A stretch of 64,000 bases of DNA from contig JAQTLE010000002.1 in the NCBI GenBank assembly GCA_028715055.1, positions 1-64,000 on the forward strand. Reading direction: 5' to 3'. This document shows, piece by piece, positions 1 to 8,329 of the stretch. This DNA comes from Sulfurovaceae bacterium. GTDB lineage: Bacteria; Campylobacterota; Campylobacteria; Campylobacterales; Sulfurovaceae. Every line of letters starts with the position of its first letter. The stretch's first letter is position 1. Below the pieces are notes generated by a model. The model did not search any database. It saw nothing but the letters and a program-made list of their open reading frames with translations, and was not told the origin of the DNA. The position numbers and the translations under genes are program-made.

Positions 1-62
1 TTAAGCCTCCCATCGCCGATGATACTATACCTGTCTGGTATGGGAAAGTAGGTCGCTGCCAC
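1..62 (+). rRNA. 5S ribosomal RNA, 3' end (partial)
   Basis: The first 62 bases match the 3' third of a bacterial 5S rRNA: the helix IV region (CTGTCTGGTATGGG), the loop E segment GAAAGTAGGTC and the terminal GCTGCCA. The 5' part lies outside the window, so an rRNA operon ends here. A run of nine T bases starts about 15 bases downstream and probably belongs to the operon terminator. The exact 3' end is estimated. Confidence 0.85.
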
Positions 63-156
63 ATTGAGAATAACTTCTTTTTTTTTATTATTTCCCATTT
101 TTTTATTGTTGTTAATGTAAGTTTTTTAATGGATATTTTTATATTTTTAAAGTTGA

Positions 157-186
157 TTGACAAGGACTAAAGATTTTTGATATAAT
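157..186 (+). promoter_or_regulatory. Sigma70-type promoter of cbpA-hspR
   Basis: TTGACA (157-162) and TATAAT (181-186) are separated by 18 bases, 35 bases before the cbpA start. This is an unusually complete promoter for such an AT-rich genome. An imperfect inverted repeat CTTAA-ATA-TTAAG (200-212) lies between it and the cbpA ATG and could be an operator. It resembles only loosely the HspR-type HAIR motif (CTTGAGT-N7-ACTCAAG), so HspR control is an inference from the operon. Confidence 0.7.
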
Positions 187-220
187 CCAGTTAATTATTC
201 TTAAATATTAAGGTCGTTAG

Positions 221-1084
221 ATGTCAAAAAGTTTATATGAGACACTAGGTGTCAGCGAAAATGCTAGTGCTGAAGAAATTAAAAAGTCATATCGTAAATT
301 AGCACGTAAATATCATCCTGATATCAACAAAGATCCTGAAGCACAAAATAAATTTAAAGAGATCAATGCTGCATATGAAGTGTTGAGTGATTCAGAAAAG
401 AAAGCACAGTATGATCAATACGGCGATCAAATGTTTGGTGGTCAAAACTTTCATGATTTTGCTAGAGGTCAAAGCGCTAATATCGATATAGAAGAATTAC
501 TCCGAGGTATGTTTGGAGGCAGAACCGCTGGCGGTGGTTTTGGAGGTTTTGGCGGTTTTGGTAGCTTTGGAGGATTTGGTGCAGGAGGCATTGATTTAGA
601 TGTTCAAACCAAGATTACTGTGCCATTTATTACTTCCATTTTAGGCGGTAAATATACAGTAAGTAGTGGTGGCCAGAATTTCGATGTTAAAATTCCAGGC
701 GGAATAAAAAGCGGAGAAACTCTAAGAGTAAAAGGCAAAGGTAAACGGAGCAGCGGACAAGTTGGTGATTTACTTATAAAAATTGATGTTGCACAATCTA
801 ATGAATATGAACGAAAAGGTGATGATCTATATAAGACTTTCGACTTGCCTCTAAAAGCAGCGCTTTTTGGCGGCTCGATAGATGTTGTTACCCCAGAAAA
901 AACAGTTTCTTTAAAAGTTCCTCAAAATACCAAAAATGGTCAAAAATTTAGACTCAAAGGGAAAGGTGTAGTTGATAGGAAAACGGCATTAAGAGGTGAT
1001 CTATATTTAATATCAAATATAATATTGCCTGATGTAAATTCATTGGATCCGGAGTTTAAAAAAATACTTCAAGAAAAACTTTAA
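221..1084 (+). CDS. cbpA: DnaJ-family co-chaperone CbpA (no zinc-finger domain)
   Basis: Class II J-domain protein that stimulates DnaK ATPase activity in the cytoplasm. The J domain occupies residues 1-70 with the HPD tripeptide at 32-34. A Gly/Phe-rich linker follows at about 80-128, then two beta-rich client-binding domains (about 130-285). The CxxCxGxG zinc repeats of true DnaJ are absent, which separates CbpA from DnaJ. The ATG is preceded by AAGG. The hspR gene begins 11 bases after the stop, so the two form an operon of the kind known in Helicobacter and Campylobacter, where HspR represses its own chaperone operon. Length is normal for the family. Confidence 0.93.
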   Translation: MSKSLYETLGVSENASAEEIKKSYRKLARKYHPDINKDPEAQNKFKEINAAYEVLSDSEKKAQYDQYGDQMFGGQNFHDFARGQSANIDIEELLRGMFGGRTAGGGFGGFGGFGSFGGFGAGGIDLDVQTKITVPFITSILGGKYTVSSGGQNFDVKIPGGIKSGETLRVKGKGKRSSGQVGDLLIKIDVAQSNEYERKGDDLYKTFDLPLKAALFGGSIDVVTPEKTVSLKVPQNTKNGQKFRLKGKGVVDRKTALRGDLYLISNIILPDVNSLDPEFKKILQEKL

Positions 1085-1095
1085 GGAGGGTGTGT

Positions 1096-1467
1096 ATGCA
1101 TAGTTATGATGAGCCGGTATATTTGATTTCAATAGTTGCAAATATTTTAGATATTCATCCTCAAACCTTGAGACAATATGAAAGAGAAGGATTGCTAGAA
1201 CCTTCCAGAACTCAAGGTAAGATGCGTCTATATTCACAAAGAGATATAGATCGTATGAAGCTTATTTTACGTTTGACACGCCAAATGGGTGTTAATTTGG
1301 CTGGAGTAGATATCGTATTGCAGCTAAAAGAACAGCTTGATAGCGCAAAACAAGAAATTGCTCAATTACGAGAAGAATTAAGCAAGGTCAACAGACAAGG
1401 CTCAGTACATAGCAGCAAAGCAATAGTTCCGAAAAATAATTACAATATCATCATCTTTGAAGAATAA
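1096..1467 (+). CDS. hspR: MerR-family heat-shock repressor HspR
   Basis: Winged-helix regulator with the MerR/HspR N-terminal signature: an HTH at about residues 10-30 (PQTLRQYEREGLL) followed by EPSRTQGKMRLYS, then a C-terminal coiled coil (about 75-100) for dimerisation. I place the start at ATG 1096, because AAGGAGG (1083-1089) sits six bases before it; a GTG at 1090 in the same frame abuts the Shine-Dalgarno and is unlikely. In related bacteria HspR represses chaperone operons including its own cbpA-hspR. The gene converges on the lipoprotein gene across a shared hairpin. Confidence 0.92.
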   Translation: MHSYDEPVYLISIVANILDIHPQTLRQYEREGLLEPSRTQGKMRLYSQRDIDRMKLILRLTRQMGVNLAGVDIVLQLKEQLDSAKQEIAQLREELSKVNRQGSVHSSKAIVPKNNYNIIIFEE

Positions 1468-1497
1468 TTATACCGATATCGTAGCGGCATAATTATT
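1463..1497. terminator. Bidirectional AT-rich stem-loop between convergent genes
   Basis: AATAATTAT (1463-1471) is perfectly complementary to ATAATTATT (1489-1497), with a 17-base loop. It covers the hspR stop and the end of the facing lipoprotein gene. The stem has no GC pairs, so termination strength is doubtful, but the placement is typical of a shared terminator. Confidence 0.4.
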
Positions 1498-1916
1498 TAT
1501 TGTTTTTGAGTGTTATTTTTGGGTTCGTCTGCGACACATGAGTTGCCTTTTGAACCCCATTTAACAATTATACCTTTTTTGTCAACTTCGATATATATTG
1601 TACACGTTTCAATTATTTCATCATATCCTCCCATTCCTGGGTAGAATCCACCTATATATCCTCCTCTTCTTCCAAAATATCCAAAACCTATTGTGGACCT
1701 AGGATATATATAACTGCTATTTTTATTGTAAACATAAACTTTATTGCCATTTGGTATTTCATAAGAGCTATCAGGATATCCTGACCCAGCAATGAAATCA
1801 TTTATATTACTGCCAACCCAGCCATTGTATTGTTTAACAAAATTTTCATTAGTTGCACAGCCACTTAAGATTATTGCCATGATAGAAATAAGAGAAAACA
1901 ATATTATTTTTTTCAT
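1497..1916 (-). CDS. BamE/SmpA-like lipoprotein, function unknown
   Basis: A 139-residue protein with a clear lipoprotein signal: a charged N-terminus, a hydrophobic stretch and lipobox LSGC with Cys20 as the acylation site. The mature part has the pattern Trp-x-Gly, later GYPD, a Tyr-rich strand (KVYVYNKNSSYIYP), and near the end a Cys plus IYIEVDKKGIIVKWGSKGNSC. This layout resembles the small outer-membrane lipoprotein fold of SmpA/BamE. A Gly/Tyr-rich segment (residues about 80-105) is inserted in the middle. It stands alone and is convergent with hspR. True BamE function is not established; it could be an unrelated lipoprotein. Confidence 0.75.
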   Translation of the reverse strand: MKKIILFSLISIMAIILSGCATNENFVKQYNGWVGSNINDFIAGSGYPDSSYEIPNGNKVYVYNKNSSYIYPRSTIGFGYFGRRGGYIGGFYPGMGGYDEIIETCTIYIEVDKKGIIVKWGSKGNSCVADEPKNNTQKQ

Positions 1917-2099
1917 TTACAATCTCCTTTGTGATATTGATACAACTGTTTTTTAAATTGTATCATAAGATATACTTTATCAAAATATATGTGTAAAAAT
2001 TGTTGTATAAAGTTGAGCTTTTATTGATTTGAAATCAATAAAACTTACTGCTTAAGAGGGTTTTGGCTACAATATCAAATAATTTAACACAGGATTGTC

Positions 2100-3269
2100 A
2101 TGCAAAATCTAGCTTTTTTGTCTCAGCTTGCTTTTTTGATAGTGTTAGCTCCTATTTTTTCACGAATTACGAAGATCCCTATAGCAGTTGTGGAAGTACT
2201 TCTTGGGACTATCGCAGTATGGATAGGATATCTTGATAATGATAATGATATTTTCAAAACAATCGCTAAAATAGGCTTTTTTTATCTTATGTTTTTGGCT
2301 GGCTTGGAGATAGACTTGAGAAAGTTTATTCATTTTAAAGATAAATTATTTAAAAATGTTCTACTATATTTTGGTATTTTATATAGCCTGTCTTTTTTCA
2401 TATTTATTATTTTTGATTTGAATCCAGTTTATATAGTAGCTATTCCGATTGTCTCACTTGGTATGATCATGGCCCTTATTAATGAGCATGGCAAACAGCA
2501 TAAATGGTTAGAATTAGCACTTACAATAGGTGTAATAGGAGAGTTGATAAGTATTACAGCATTGGTTATTTTTGATGCTTTAATGGTAAATGGATGGGGA
2601 ATGGCATTTTATAAAAGCATGGCCACTTTGATATTTATACTCGCATTAACATATTATTTTTTTAAATTTGTTGGCATTGCATTGTGGTGGTTTCCAGAAC
2701 TTCGCAAAATAATTATGCCTGAAAATGACAATATGGGACAGGATGTCCGTGTGTCTATGGCTTTATTTTTTGTATTGATCGCAGCTATGCAGTATCATGG
2801 TGTTGATATGGTTCTTGGTGCATTTGTGTCAGGAGTATTTATAGGTAATTTCTTTAAACATAAAACAGAACTTCCAGAGACTCTCAATGCTGTAGGATTT
2901 GGATTTTTGGTGCCTCTATTTTTTGTTTATGTCGGGACTACATTGGATATGGATGTAATCTTTAGGTTGGAAATTATTAAACATGCATTGTTAATCATTA
3001 TTGCTATGGTAAGTATTAGAATGATTAGTTCATTTGTTTCATATTATAAATATCTTGGTTTTAGGGATACCATACTTTTTGCATTTGGTGATTCTATGCC
3101 TTTGACATTTTTGGTAGCTATTGCTACTATTGCTATTAATACACATGCTATTTCAATGTATGATTATTATGCATTTGTATTGGCAGCCATGACAGAGGGA
3201 ATAGGTATTATGATAATCATAAAATTGATTATGCATTTTTCAAGAAATAAGCAAGAGCTTATCTCTTGA
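2100..3269 (+). CDS. Cation:proton antiporter, CPA2/KefB-like membrane domain
   Basis: Integral inner-membrane protein of 389 residues with about 11-13 hydrophobic helices and no cytoplasmic RCK domain, so it is the transporter core of the monovalent cation/H+ antiporter 2 family. FLAGLEIDLRK near residues 64-75 and LGAFVSGVFIGN near 239-250 are typical family segments. It probably exchanges Na+ or K+ for H+; the ion cannot be read from sequence. The ATG is preceded only by a weak AGGA. The 3' end overlaps the convergent valS gene by 11 bases. Confidence 0.85.
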   Translation: MQNLAFLSQLAFLIVLAPIFSRITKIPIAVVEVLLGTIAVWIGYLDNDNDIFKTIAKIGFFYLMFLAGLEIDLRKFIHFKDKLFKNVLLYFGILYSLSFFIFIIFDLNPVYIVAIPIVSLGMIMALINEHGKQHKWLELALTIGVIGELISITALVIFDALMVNGWGMAFYKSMATLIFILALTYYFFKFVGIALWWFPELRKIIMPENDNMGQDVRVSMALFFVLIAAMQYHGVDMVLGAFVSGVFIGNFFKHKTELPETLNAVGFGFLVPLFFVYVGTTLDMDVIFRLEIIKHALLIIIAMVSIRMISSFVSYYKYLGFRDTILFAFGDSMPLTFLVAIATIAINTHAISMYDYYAFVLAAMTEGIGIMIIIKLIMHFSRNKQELIS

Positions 3270-5892
3270 GATTTTGAAGTTCGTCTTTTATTTTAGCTGC
3301 TTTAGATTCGGCATCATTTAAAGCCATTTTGTTTTCAGCAATTACAGATTCTGGTGCATTGGCTACAAATCTTTCGTTATTTAACATGCCGCTGAGTTTG
3401 GCTATTTCTTTATCTAGTTTCTCATTTTGCTTTTCAAGCTTTTGGATTATAGGAGATAAATCAATATTCTCAGTAGCTATCATGCTCTCTAATGTATCTG
3501 ACACATCTTTAACGCATTTATCAAGGCTATTATTTACAAATTCGATAGTTTCAACTTTGGCAAGTTTTTCGATAAATGGTTTCATAAGAGCAGTATTGGC
3601 GGATTCTCCTATCCTAATGTACGCTTTTTCTATCTTTTGATTACCTTGCTCTATAAGGGTTTTGCATCTTCTAACTGAAACGATAGCCTCAATAATTTGT
3701 TCAAATTGTTGCATTATTTCATTATCTAGCTTGCCAGCTTTTGGATAATTTAAAACCATAATAGACTGAGCGTCTTCTAATGAAGTAGTAGAGAGTCTGT
3801 GATACAGATATTCAGTGATAAACGGCATAAACGGATGAAGCAGTTTTAATGATTCTTTGAATATACTCCCCATTTCGCTGATACTCTCTTTGCTTGCCTT
3901 ACTAAGTTCTATACCCCAGTCGCAAAACTCACCCCACAAGAAACGATAAAGCGTAGTTGCTGCATCATTGAATCTATAAACCTCTAAGAATTCTCTAGTT
4001 TCATTTATGGCTAGATAAAAACGTGACAACATATATTTACCGAGAGGTGTTTGAATGTTATTTTCATTTAGATCCTCAAAATGTTCTTGATTTAGCTGTA
4101 AGAAATTTGCAGCGTTAAAGAGCTTATTGGTAAAATTTCTGCTTTGTTCAAGTTTATCTTCGCTTAATTTTATATCGCGACCTTGAACAGCTAGAATTGC
4201 TAGAGTAAAACGCAAGGCATCTGTAGAATATTTTTCTATCATATCGAGCGGATCTATGACATTACCTTTAGATTTGCTCATTTTATTGCCATGTTCGTCT
4301 TTTACAAGAGCATGAAGATATATATCTTTAAACGGTATTTTGCCTGTCAAGTTTTCACCCATCATGAGCATTCTAGCTACCCAAAAGAATAGAATATCAA
4401 ATCCTGTAATAAGCAAGCTGTTTGGATAAAAATCGCTCATATCACTATCGTTCCACTTGATGCCTTTGTAGATATCATTATTACCCCATCCAAGTGTAGA
4501 AAAAGGCCATAAACCTGAGCTAAACCAAGTATCTAGAACGTCTGGATCTTGGTGTATTTTTTTGCTTTGACAATGAGGACAAGAAGTCGGTACATCTCCG
4601 TCAAATACACTCTCCTGTCCGCATTCATCACAATAAATCACCGGTATTTGATGACCCCACCAAAGCTGACGTGAAATACACCAGTCTCTTAATTCGCTCA
4701 TCCATGCATTGTAACTATTTATCCAGTGGGCCGGAAAGAATTTAGCTTCTCCGTCATTGACTTTTTTGATAGCATTTGCAGCAAATTCTTTCTTTACAAA
4801 CCATTGTTTCGATATGTATGGCTCTACTACATTCCCGCATCTATAGCAATGACCTACTTGGTGGATATGTTCTTCGACTTTTTCTATAAATCCTTCAAGT
4901 TCTAATTTTGAAACGATTTTTGCTCTAGCATCTAGCCGCTCAAGTCCTACGAATTCTCCACAATATTCATTAAGTATGCCTTGTTCATCGAATATTGTAA
5001 TGAATTCCAAATTATGTCGTTTGCCGACCTCGTAGTCGTTTGGATCGTGCGCAGGAGTGACTTTAACAACTCCTGTACCAAACTCCATATCAACATGCTC
5101 ATCGGCTATAATTTTAATATTTCTACCAATAAGCGGGAGTGTAACCTCTTTGCCTATAAGATGTGTGTATCTCTTATCATCCGGATGTACCATTACAGCC
5201 GTATCTCCAAAATATGTTTCCGGTCTAGTTGTGGCGACCACAAGAACTCCAGAGCCATCACTTAATGGATAACGAATATGATAGAGTTTGCCTGCATGCT
5301 CTTCGTATTCAACTTCAATGTCAGATAATGCCCCATCATGGGTACACCAGTTGATCATATAGTTTCCACGTACTATATAGCCTTCATCATACATTTGTTT
5401 AAAAGCTTTTTTAACCGCATTTGCAAGACCTTCGTCCATAGTGAATCTCTCACGTTTCCATGCAGGAGATACTCCTAGTTTGCGCAGCTGCGCCGTGATG
5501 GTATTGTTTGAATTTTCTTTTTGTAACCAAGCTCTCTCCAAAAATGCTTCTCTACCAATAGTTTCTTTGGTAGTGCCTTCTGCAAGAAGTTGTTTTTCAA
5601 CTACATTTTGAGTAGCGATACCAGCATGGTCCACACCTGGCTGCCAAAGCGTTTTATATCCATCCATTCGCTTAAATCGCACAATGATATCTTGCAAGGT
5701 AAAAGTAAGTGCATGACCTATATGCAAGCTTCCGGTGACATTTGGTGGCGGCATCATGATGGCAAAGTTTTTGCCATTTTCTTGTATAGATTTATTGCCA
5801 TCTATCTCAAAGTATCCTCTATTTTCCCAGACAGGATAAAAAGAGTTTTCTATCTCTTTTGGGTTGTAAACTTTTTTTGTATTATCGCTCAT
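3259..5892 (-). CDS. valS: Valyl-tRNA synthetase
   Basis: Class I aminoacyl-tRNA synthetase that charges tRNA-Val and edits mischarged threonine. The HIGH motif is at residues 57-60 (after PPPNVTGSL), the CP1 editing domain lies at about 150-390, and KMSKS is near residue 535 (GNKMSKSKGN). The C-terminal 65 residues are a Glu/Lys-rich coiled coil typical of ValS. At 877 residues it has normal length. It is monocistronic, starting at ATG 5892, and its stop overlaps the convergent antiporter gene. Confidence 0.97.
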   Translation of the reverse strand: MSDNTKKVYNPKEIENSFYPVWENRGYFEIDGNKSIQENGKNFAIMMPPPNVTGSLHIGHALTFTLQDIIVRFKRMDGYKTLWQPGVDHAGIATQNVVEKQLLAEGTTKETIGREAFLERAWLQKENSNNTITAQLRKLGVSPAWKRERFTMDEGLANAVKKAFKQMYDEGYIVRGNYMINWCTHDGALSDIEVEYEEHAGKLYHIRYPLSDGSGVLVVATTRPETYFGDTAVMVHPDDKRYTHLIGKEVTLPLIGRNIKIIADEHVDMEFGTGVVKVTPAHDPNDYEVGKRHNLEFITIFDEQGILNEYCGEFVGLERLDARAKIVSKLELEGFIEKVEEHIHQVGHCYRCGNVVEPYISKQWFVKKEFAANAIKKVNDGEAKFFPAHWINSYNAWMSELRDWCISRQLWWGHQIPVIYCDECGQESVFDGDVPTSCPHCQSKKIHQDPDVLDTWFSSGLWPFSTLGWGNNDIYKGIKWNDSDMSDFYPNSLLITGFDILFFWVARMLMMGENLTGKIPFKDIYLHALVKDEHGNKMSKSKGNVIDPLDMIEKYSTDALRFTLAILAVQGRDIKLSEDKLEQSRNFTNKLFNAANFLQLNQEHFEDLNENNIQTPLGKYMLSRFYLAINETREFLEVYRFNDAATTLYRFLWGEFCDWGIELSKASKESISEMGSIFKESLKLLHPFMPFITEYLYHRLSTTSLEDAQSIMVLNYPKAGKLDNEIMQQFEQIIEAIVSVRRCKTLIEQGNQKIEKAYIRIGESANTALMKPFIEKLAKVETIEFVNNSLDKCVKDVSDTLESMIATENIDLSPIIQKLEKQNEKLDKEIAKLSGMLNNERFVANAPESVIAENKMALNDAESKAAKIKDELQNLKR

Positions 5893-5958
5893 ATTGTTTT
5901 TGTCTTTTTGCTGATTTTATTGTTAATATTATAGCCAATTGGTGCTTATATCATAAAT

Positions 5959-6387
5959 ATGTTACAATATTCCATGACATACGCAAATTGGCTTAATACT
6001 CATTTTATCAAACATAAAGCTATTATGGAACAACTTGTATATAAAAATATAGATGAAATAATAGAGTATTTTGACTATGAAAATATGAGATTAAAACATC
6101 CTGAATTTTGTCCACTGTATGCTACAAATTCCAAATGTCATTATATGAAAAATCTTAATTGCTATATGTGCGGATGTCCATATTTTAGATTCAATGATGA
6201 TGGCATTGAGACAAAAGAGAATAGGATGGTTTATAGTATATGCACAAAAGGTTTGGGCGAGTTATTTGAATCCGAAAATGCTATTCATCAGGATTGCTCA
6301 AATTGTATTTTGCCGCATACAAAAGATTTTATAAGAAACCATTTTAATTGGAATGAAATTTTTTGTGATGTAAGAAATGATGTATAA
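5959..6387 (+). CDS. Cysteine-rich small-domain protein (zf-like, PF04071 type)
   Basis: A 142-residue protein with a C-terminal cysteine cluster. It reads CPLYATNSKC (about 51-60), then NCYMCGCPYF, then HQDCSNCILPH. The last two blocks match the cysteine-rich small domain (PF04071), which probably binds metal; its biochemical role is unknown to me. The N-terminal 50 residues are helical and charged. The start is uncertain: ATG 5959 or ATG 5974, neither with a visible Shine-Dalgarno. It is divergent from valS and convergent with sdhE. Confidence 0.75.
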   Translation: MLQYSMTYANWLNTHFIKHKAIMEQLVYKNIDEIIEYFDYENMRLKHPEFCPLYATNSKCHYMKNLNCYMCGCPYFRFNDDGIETKENRMVYSICTKGLGELFESENAIHQDCSNCILPHTKDFIRNHFNWNEIFCDVRNDV

Positions 6388-6392
6388 GTGTT

Positions 6393-6418
6393 TAGATTGC
6401 CGCAAACGCAGCAATCTA
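6393..6418. terminator. Bidirectional stem-loop terminator
   Basis: TAGATTGC (6393-6400) pairs perfectly with GCAATCTA (6411-6418) around a 10-base loop, exactly between the stops of two convergent genes. The following T-rich stretch (GTATTTATTTTG) supports termination of the + strand gene. Confidence 0.6.
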
Positions 6419-6422
6419 GTAT

Positions 6423-7319
6423 TTATTTTGTAGCTTCTGCAAATACTTTTTTTGCATTGCTTACATGATATTTAAGCCCAATCTCTTCATATGTGCAGCC
6501 AAGTGCTAGAGCTACCATTTGCGGCATATGCAACACAGGGATAGAGATATCACGTCCAGCTTGTTTGCCGGCGCCTCTTTGCTTGATATCCATATTTAGA
6601 TGACAAAGCGGGCATGGTGTTACCATTATATCAGCATTGTTATCGATCGCATCTAGAAGAGCCGTGCCGGTTAGTGCATTGCTAGTGTGTGGAGCTTGCA
6701 AATCTACATGGAAGCCGCAGCATTTGTTTTTGCTGGCATAATTAACCGGATGACCTTCGAGAGCATCTATAAGATGATCCAGGGAAGTAGGGTTATATGG
6801 ATTTTCTCCACCATTGCTTTTATGTTGAAGCTCTGATGGTCTTATATTGTGACATCCATAAAATGGTGCTATGTTGAAATTACTCAAAGGTACTTCAACT
6901 TTTGCTTTGATGTTTTCCAATCCAAAATCATCAACTAGAGCATATAAGAAGTGCTTGATATCTACAGAACCTTGATATTCTAGACCAACTTCAGCAAGTT
7001 TGGCATTGACTTTAGCTCTATAGTCAGCATCGTGATCTAATTTTTCTTTTGTCATAGCAAGATTTATTTGGCATGTGTTGCATAATGTTACCATTGTAAG
7101 ACCTAGTTTTTCAGCATAACAAATATTTCTAGCATTTAGCACATGTGACAAAAAAGGATCAAAATCTTGTAAATGACTAGCACCACAGCAGCTAGCTTCT
7201 TCTAGTATGATAAGCTCAATATCTAATTTTTTAGCTACAGCCAAAGTAGAGGAAAGTAGCTCAGGGGTTGATTCTTTGGCAGTACATCCGGTGTATAGGG
7301 CGTATCGTAATTGACTCAT
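6423..7319 (-). CDS. sdhE: E-type succinate dehydrogenase/fumarate reductase subunit SdhE (HdrB-like, two CCG domains)
   Basis: Third subunit of the non-classical SdhABE complex. It carries two cysteine-rich CCG domains: the first with EEASCCGAS and CNTC, the second with NKCCGFH and CPLC. This is the arrangement of HdrB and of the E subunit of methylmenaquinol:fumarate reductase. It replaces the usual haem b membrane anchor and links the flavin/Fe-S subunits to the quinone. I start it at ATG 7319 (AAGGAAA upstream) rather than the longer frame reaching 7379, which would overlap sdhB. It follows sdhB by 10 bases, so it is co-transcribed. No membrane helix is obvious. Confidence 0.88.
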   Translation of the reverse strand: MSQLRYALYTGCTAKESTPELLSSTLAVAKKLDIELIILEEASCCGASHLQDFDPFLSHVLNARNICYAEKLGLTMVTLCNTCQINLAMTKEKLDHDADYRAKVNAKLAEVGLEYQGSVDIKHFLYALVDDFGLENIKAKVEVPLSNFNIAPFYGCHNIRPSELQHKSNGGENPYNPTSLDHLIDALEGHPVNYASKNKCCGFHVDLQAPHTSNALTGTALLDAIDNNADIMVTPCPLCHLNMDIKQRGAGKQAGRDISIPVLHMPQMVALALGCTYEEIGLKYHVSNAKKVFAEATK

Positions 7320-7329
7320 GGGCTTTTCC

Positions 7330-8322
7330 TTATAGTTTATTGGTTTGTGAAATTTTGACAAGTTTTTTGATCTCATCAAGATTTTTTGATTTTGGCATAT
7401 TGCCCATAAATGGAATCTGATCCGTTATGTGAATTTTGCCTGCTTTCATCATAGCAATTGCATCTCCCATATGCTTAAGCACGCCGATAGGACCTTCTGA
7501 GTATTTAACTATATCTGCTTCATCCAAGAAACCGTGTTTTTTGATACTTCGTACAAATCCTTCAGCATGTCTGGTTGCTACATTGCTTTGAGCAACATTT
7601 TGCTCAAATTGCAGATTATGAAGTTTTGTGATTTTTTCGATAGGATTGATGTCCTTTGGACAAGCCTCAGCACATTCAAAACATTTAACACAATCCCAAA
7701 CACCAGGACCGATTTTGCTAGTCATTTCCAGCCTTTCTTTGCCTGAATTATCCCTAGGATCTGCAGTAAAACGATAAGCTGCTACAAATGCTGCCGGCCC
7801 AAAATATTCTTCATTAACCTCAAGTGAAGGACAAGCATAATGACAGTTGCCGCATTGGATACAATAATCAGCATCCAAGATATTTTCTACTTCTTCTTGA
7901 GACATTTTTGTTTCATGAGTAGGATGCTCATCTATAACAGCATCTACAAAAGGTTTAACAGCAGCATGCTTTGCCCAAAAATCACCTTTGTCTATAATCA
8001 TATCTTTGATAGCTCTTTTTTTGCTTTGAGGCTCAAAGATCAACTCATCTCCAAAAAGATCTATCATATCAAAAGCATTTTCTTTACATGATAGTACAGG
8101 TTTGCCATTGACTTTAATACCGCATGCTCCGCATATTCCGTGTCGGCATGATCTTCTATATGAAAAAGAGCCGTCATGTTCCCATTTAATTCTGTTTAGC
8201 AAATCAAGTACCAACTCGTCTTTGCCTACTTCCATTTCATAACTTTTATAATAAGGCAGATAGTCTGTCTCAGCATTAAACCTAAATGCTTTTATGGTAA
8301 TTTTTTTTGTGTTACTCATCAT
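7330..8322 (-). CDS. sdhB: Succinate dehydrogenase/fumarate reductase iron-sulfur subunit
   Basis: Electron-transfer subunit with three cluster motifs. The N-terminal ferredoxin domain has CRHGICGACG plus a later Cys ([2Fe-2S]). The C-terminal domain has CIQCGNCHYACPS and CVKCFECAEACPKD for two further clusters. Two tandem ATG codons (8322 and 8319) follow AAGGAG; either could serve. The longer open frame to 8418 runs into sdhA and is not needed. It lies 8 bases after the sdhA stop. The C-terminal 100 residues extend beyond classical SdhB, as usual for the E-type group. Confidence 0.93.
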   Translation of the reverse strand: MMSNTKKITIKAFRFNAETDYLPYYKSYEMEVGKDELVLDLLNRIKWEHDGSFSYRRSCRHGICGACGIKVNGKPVLSCKENAFDMIDLFGDELIFEPQSKKRAIKDMIIDKGDFWAKHAAVKPFVDAVIDEHPTHETKMSQEEVENILDADYCIQCGNCHYACPSLEVNEEYFGPAAFVAAYRFTADPRDNSGKERLEMTSKIGPGVWDCVKCFECAEACPKDINPIEKITKLHNLQFEQNVAQSNVATRHAEGFVRSIKKHGFLDEADIVKYSEGPIGVLKHMGDAIAMMKAGKIHITDQIPFMGNMPKSKNLDEIKKLVKISQTNKL

Positions 8323-8329
8323 AGGCTCC

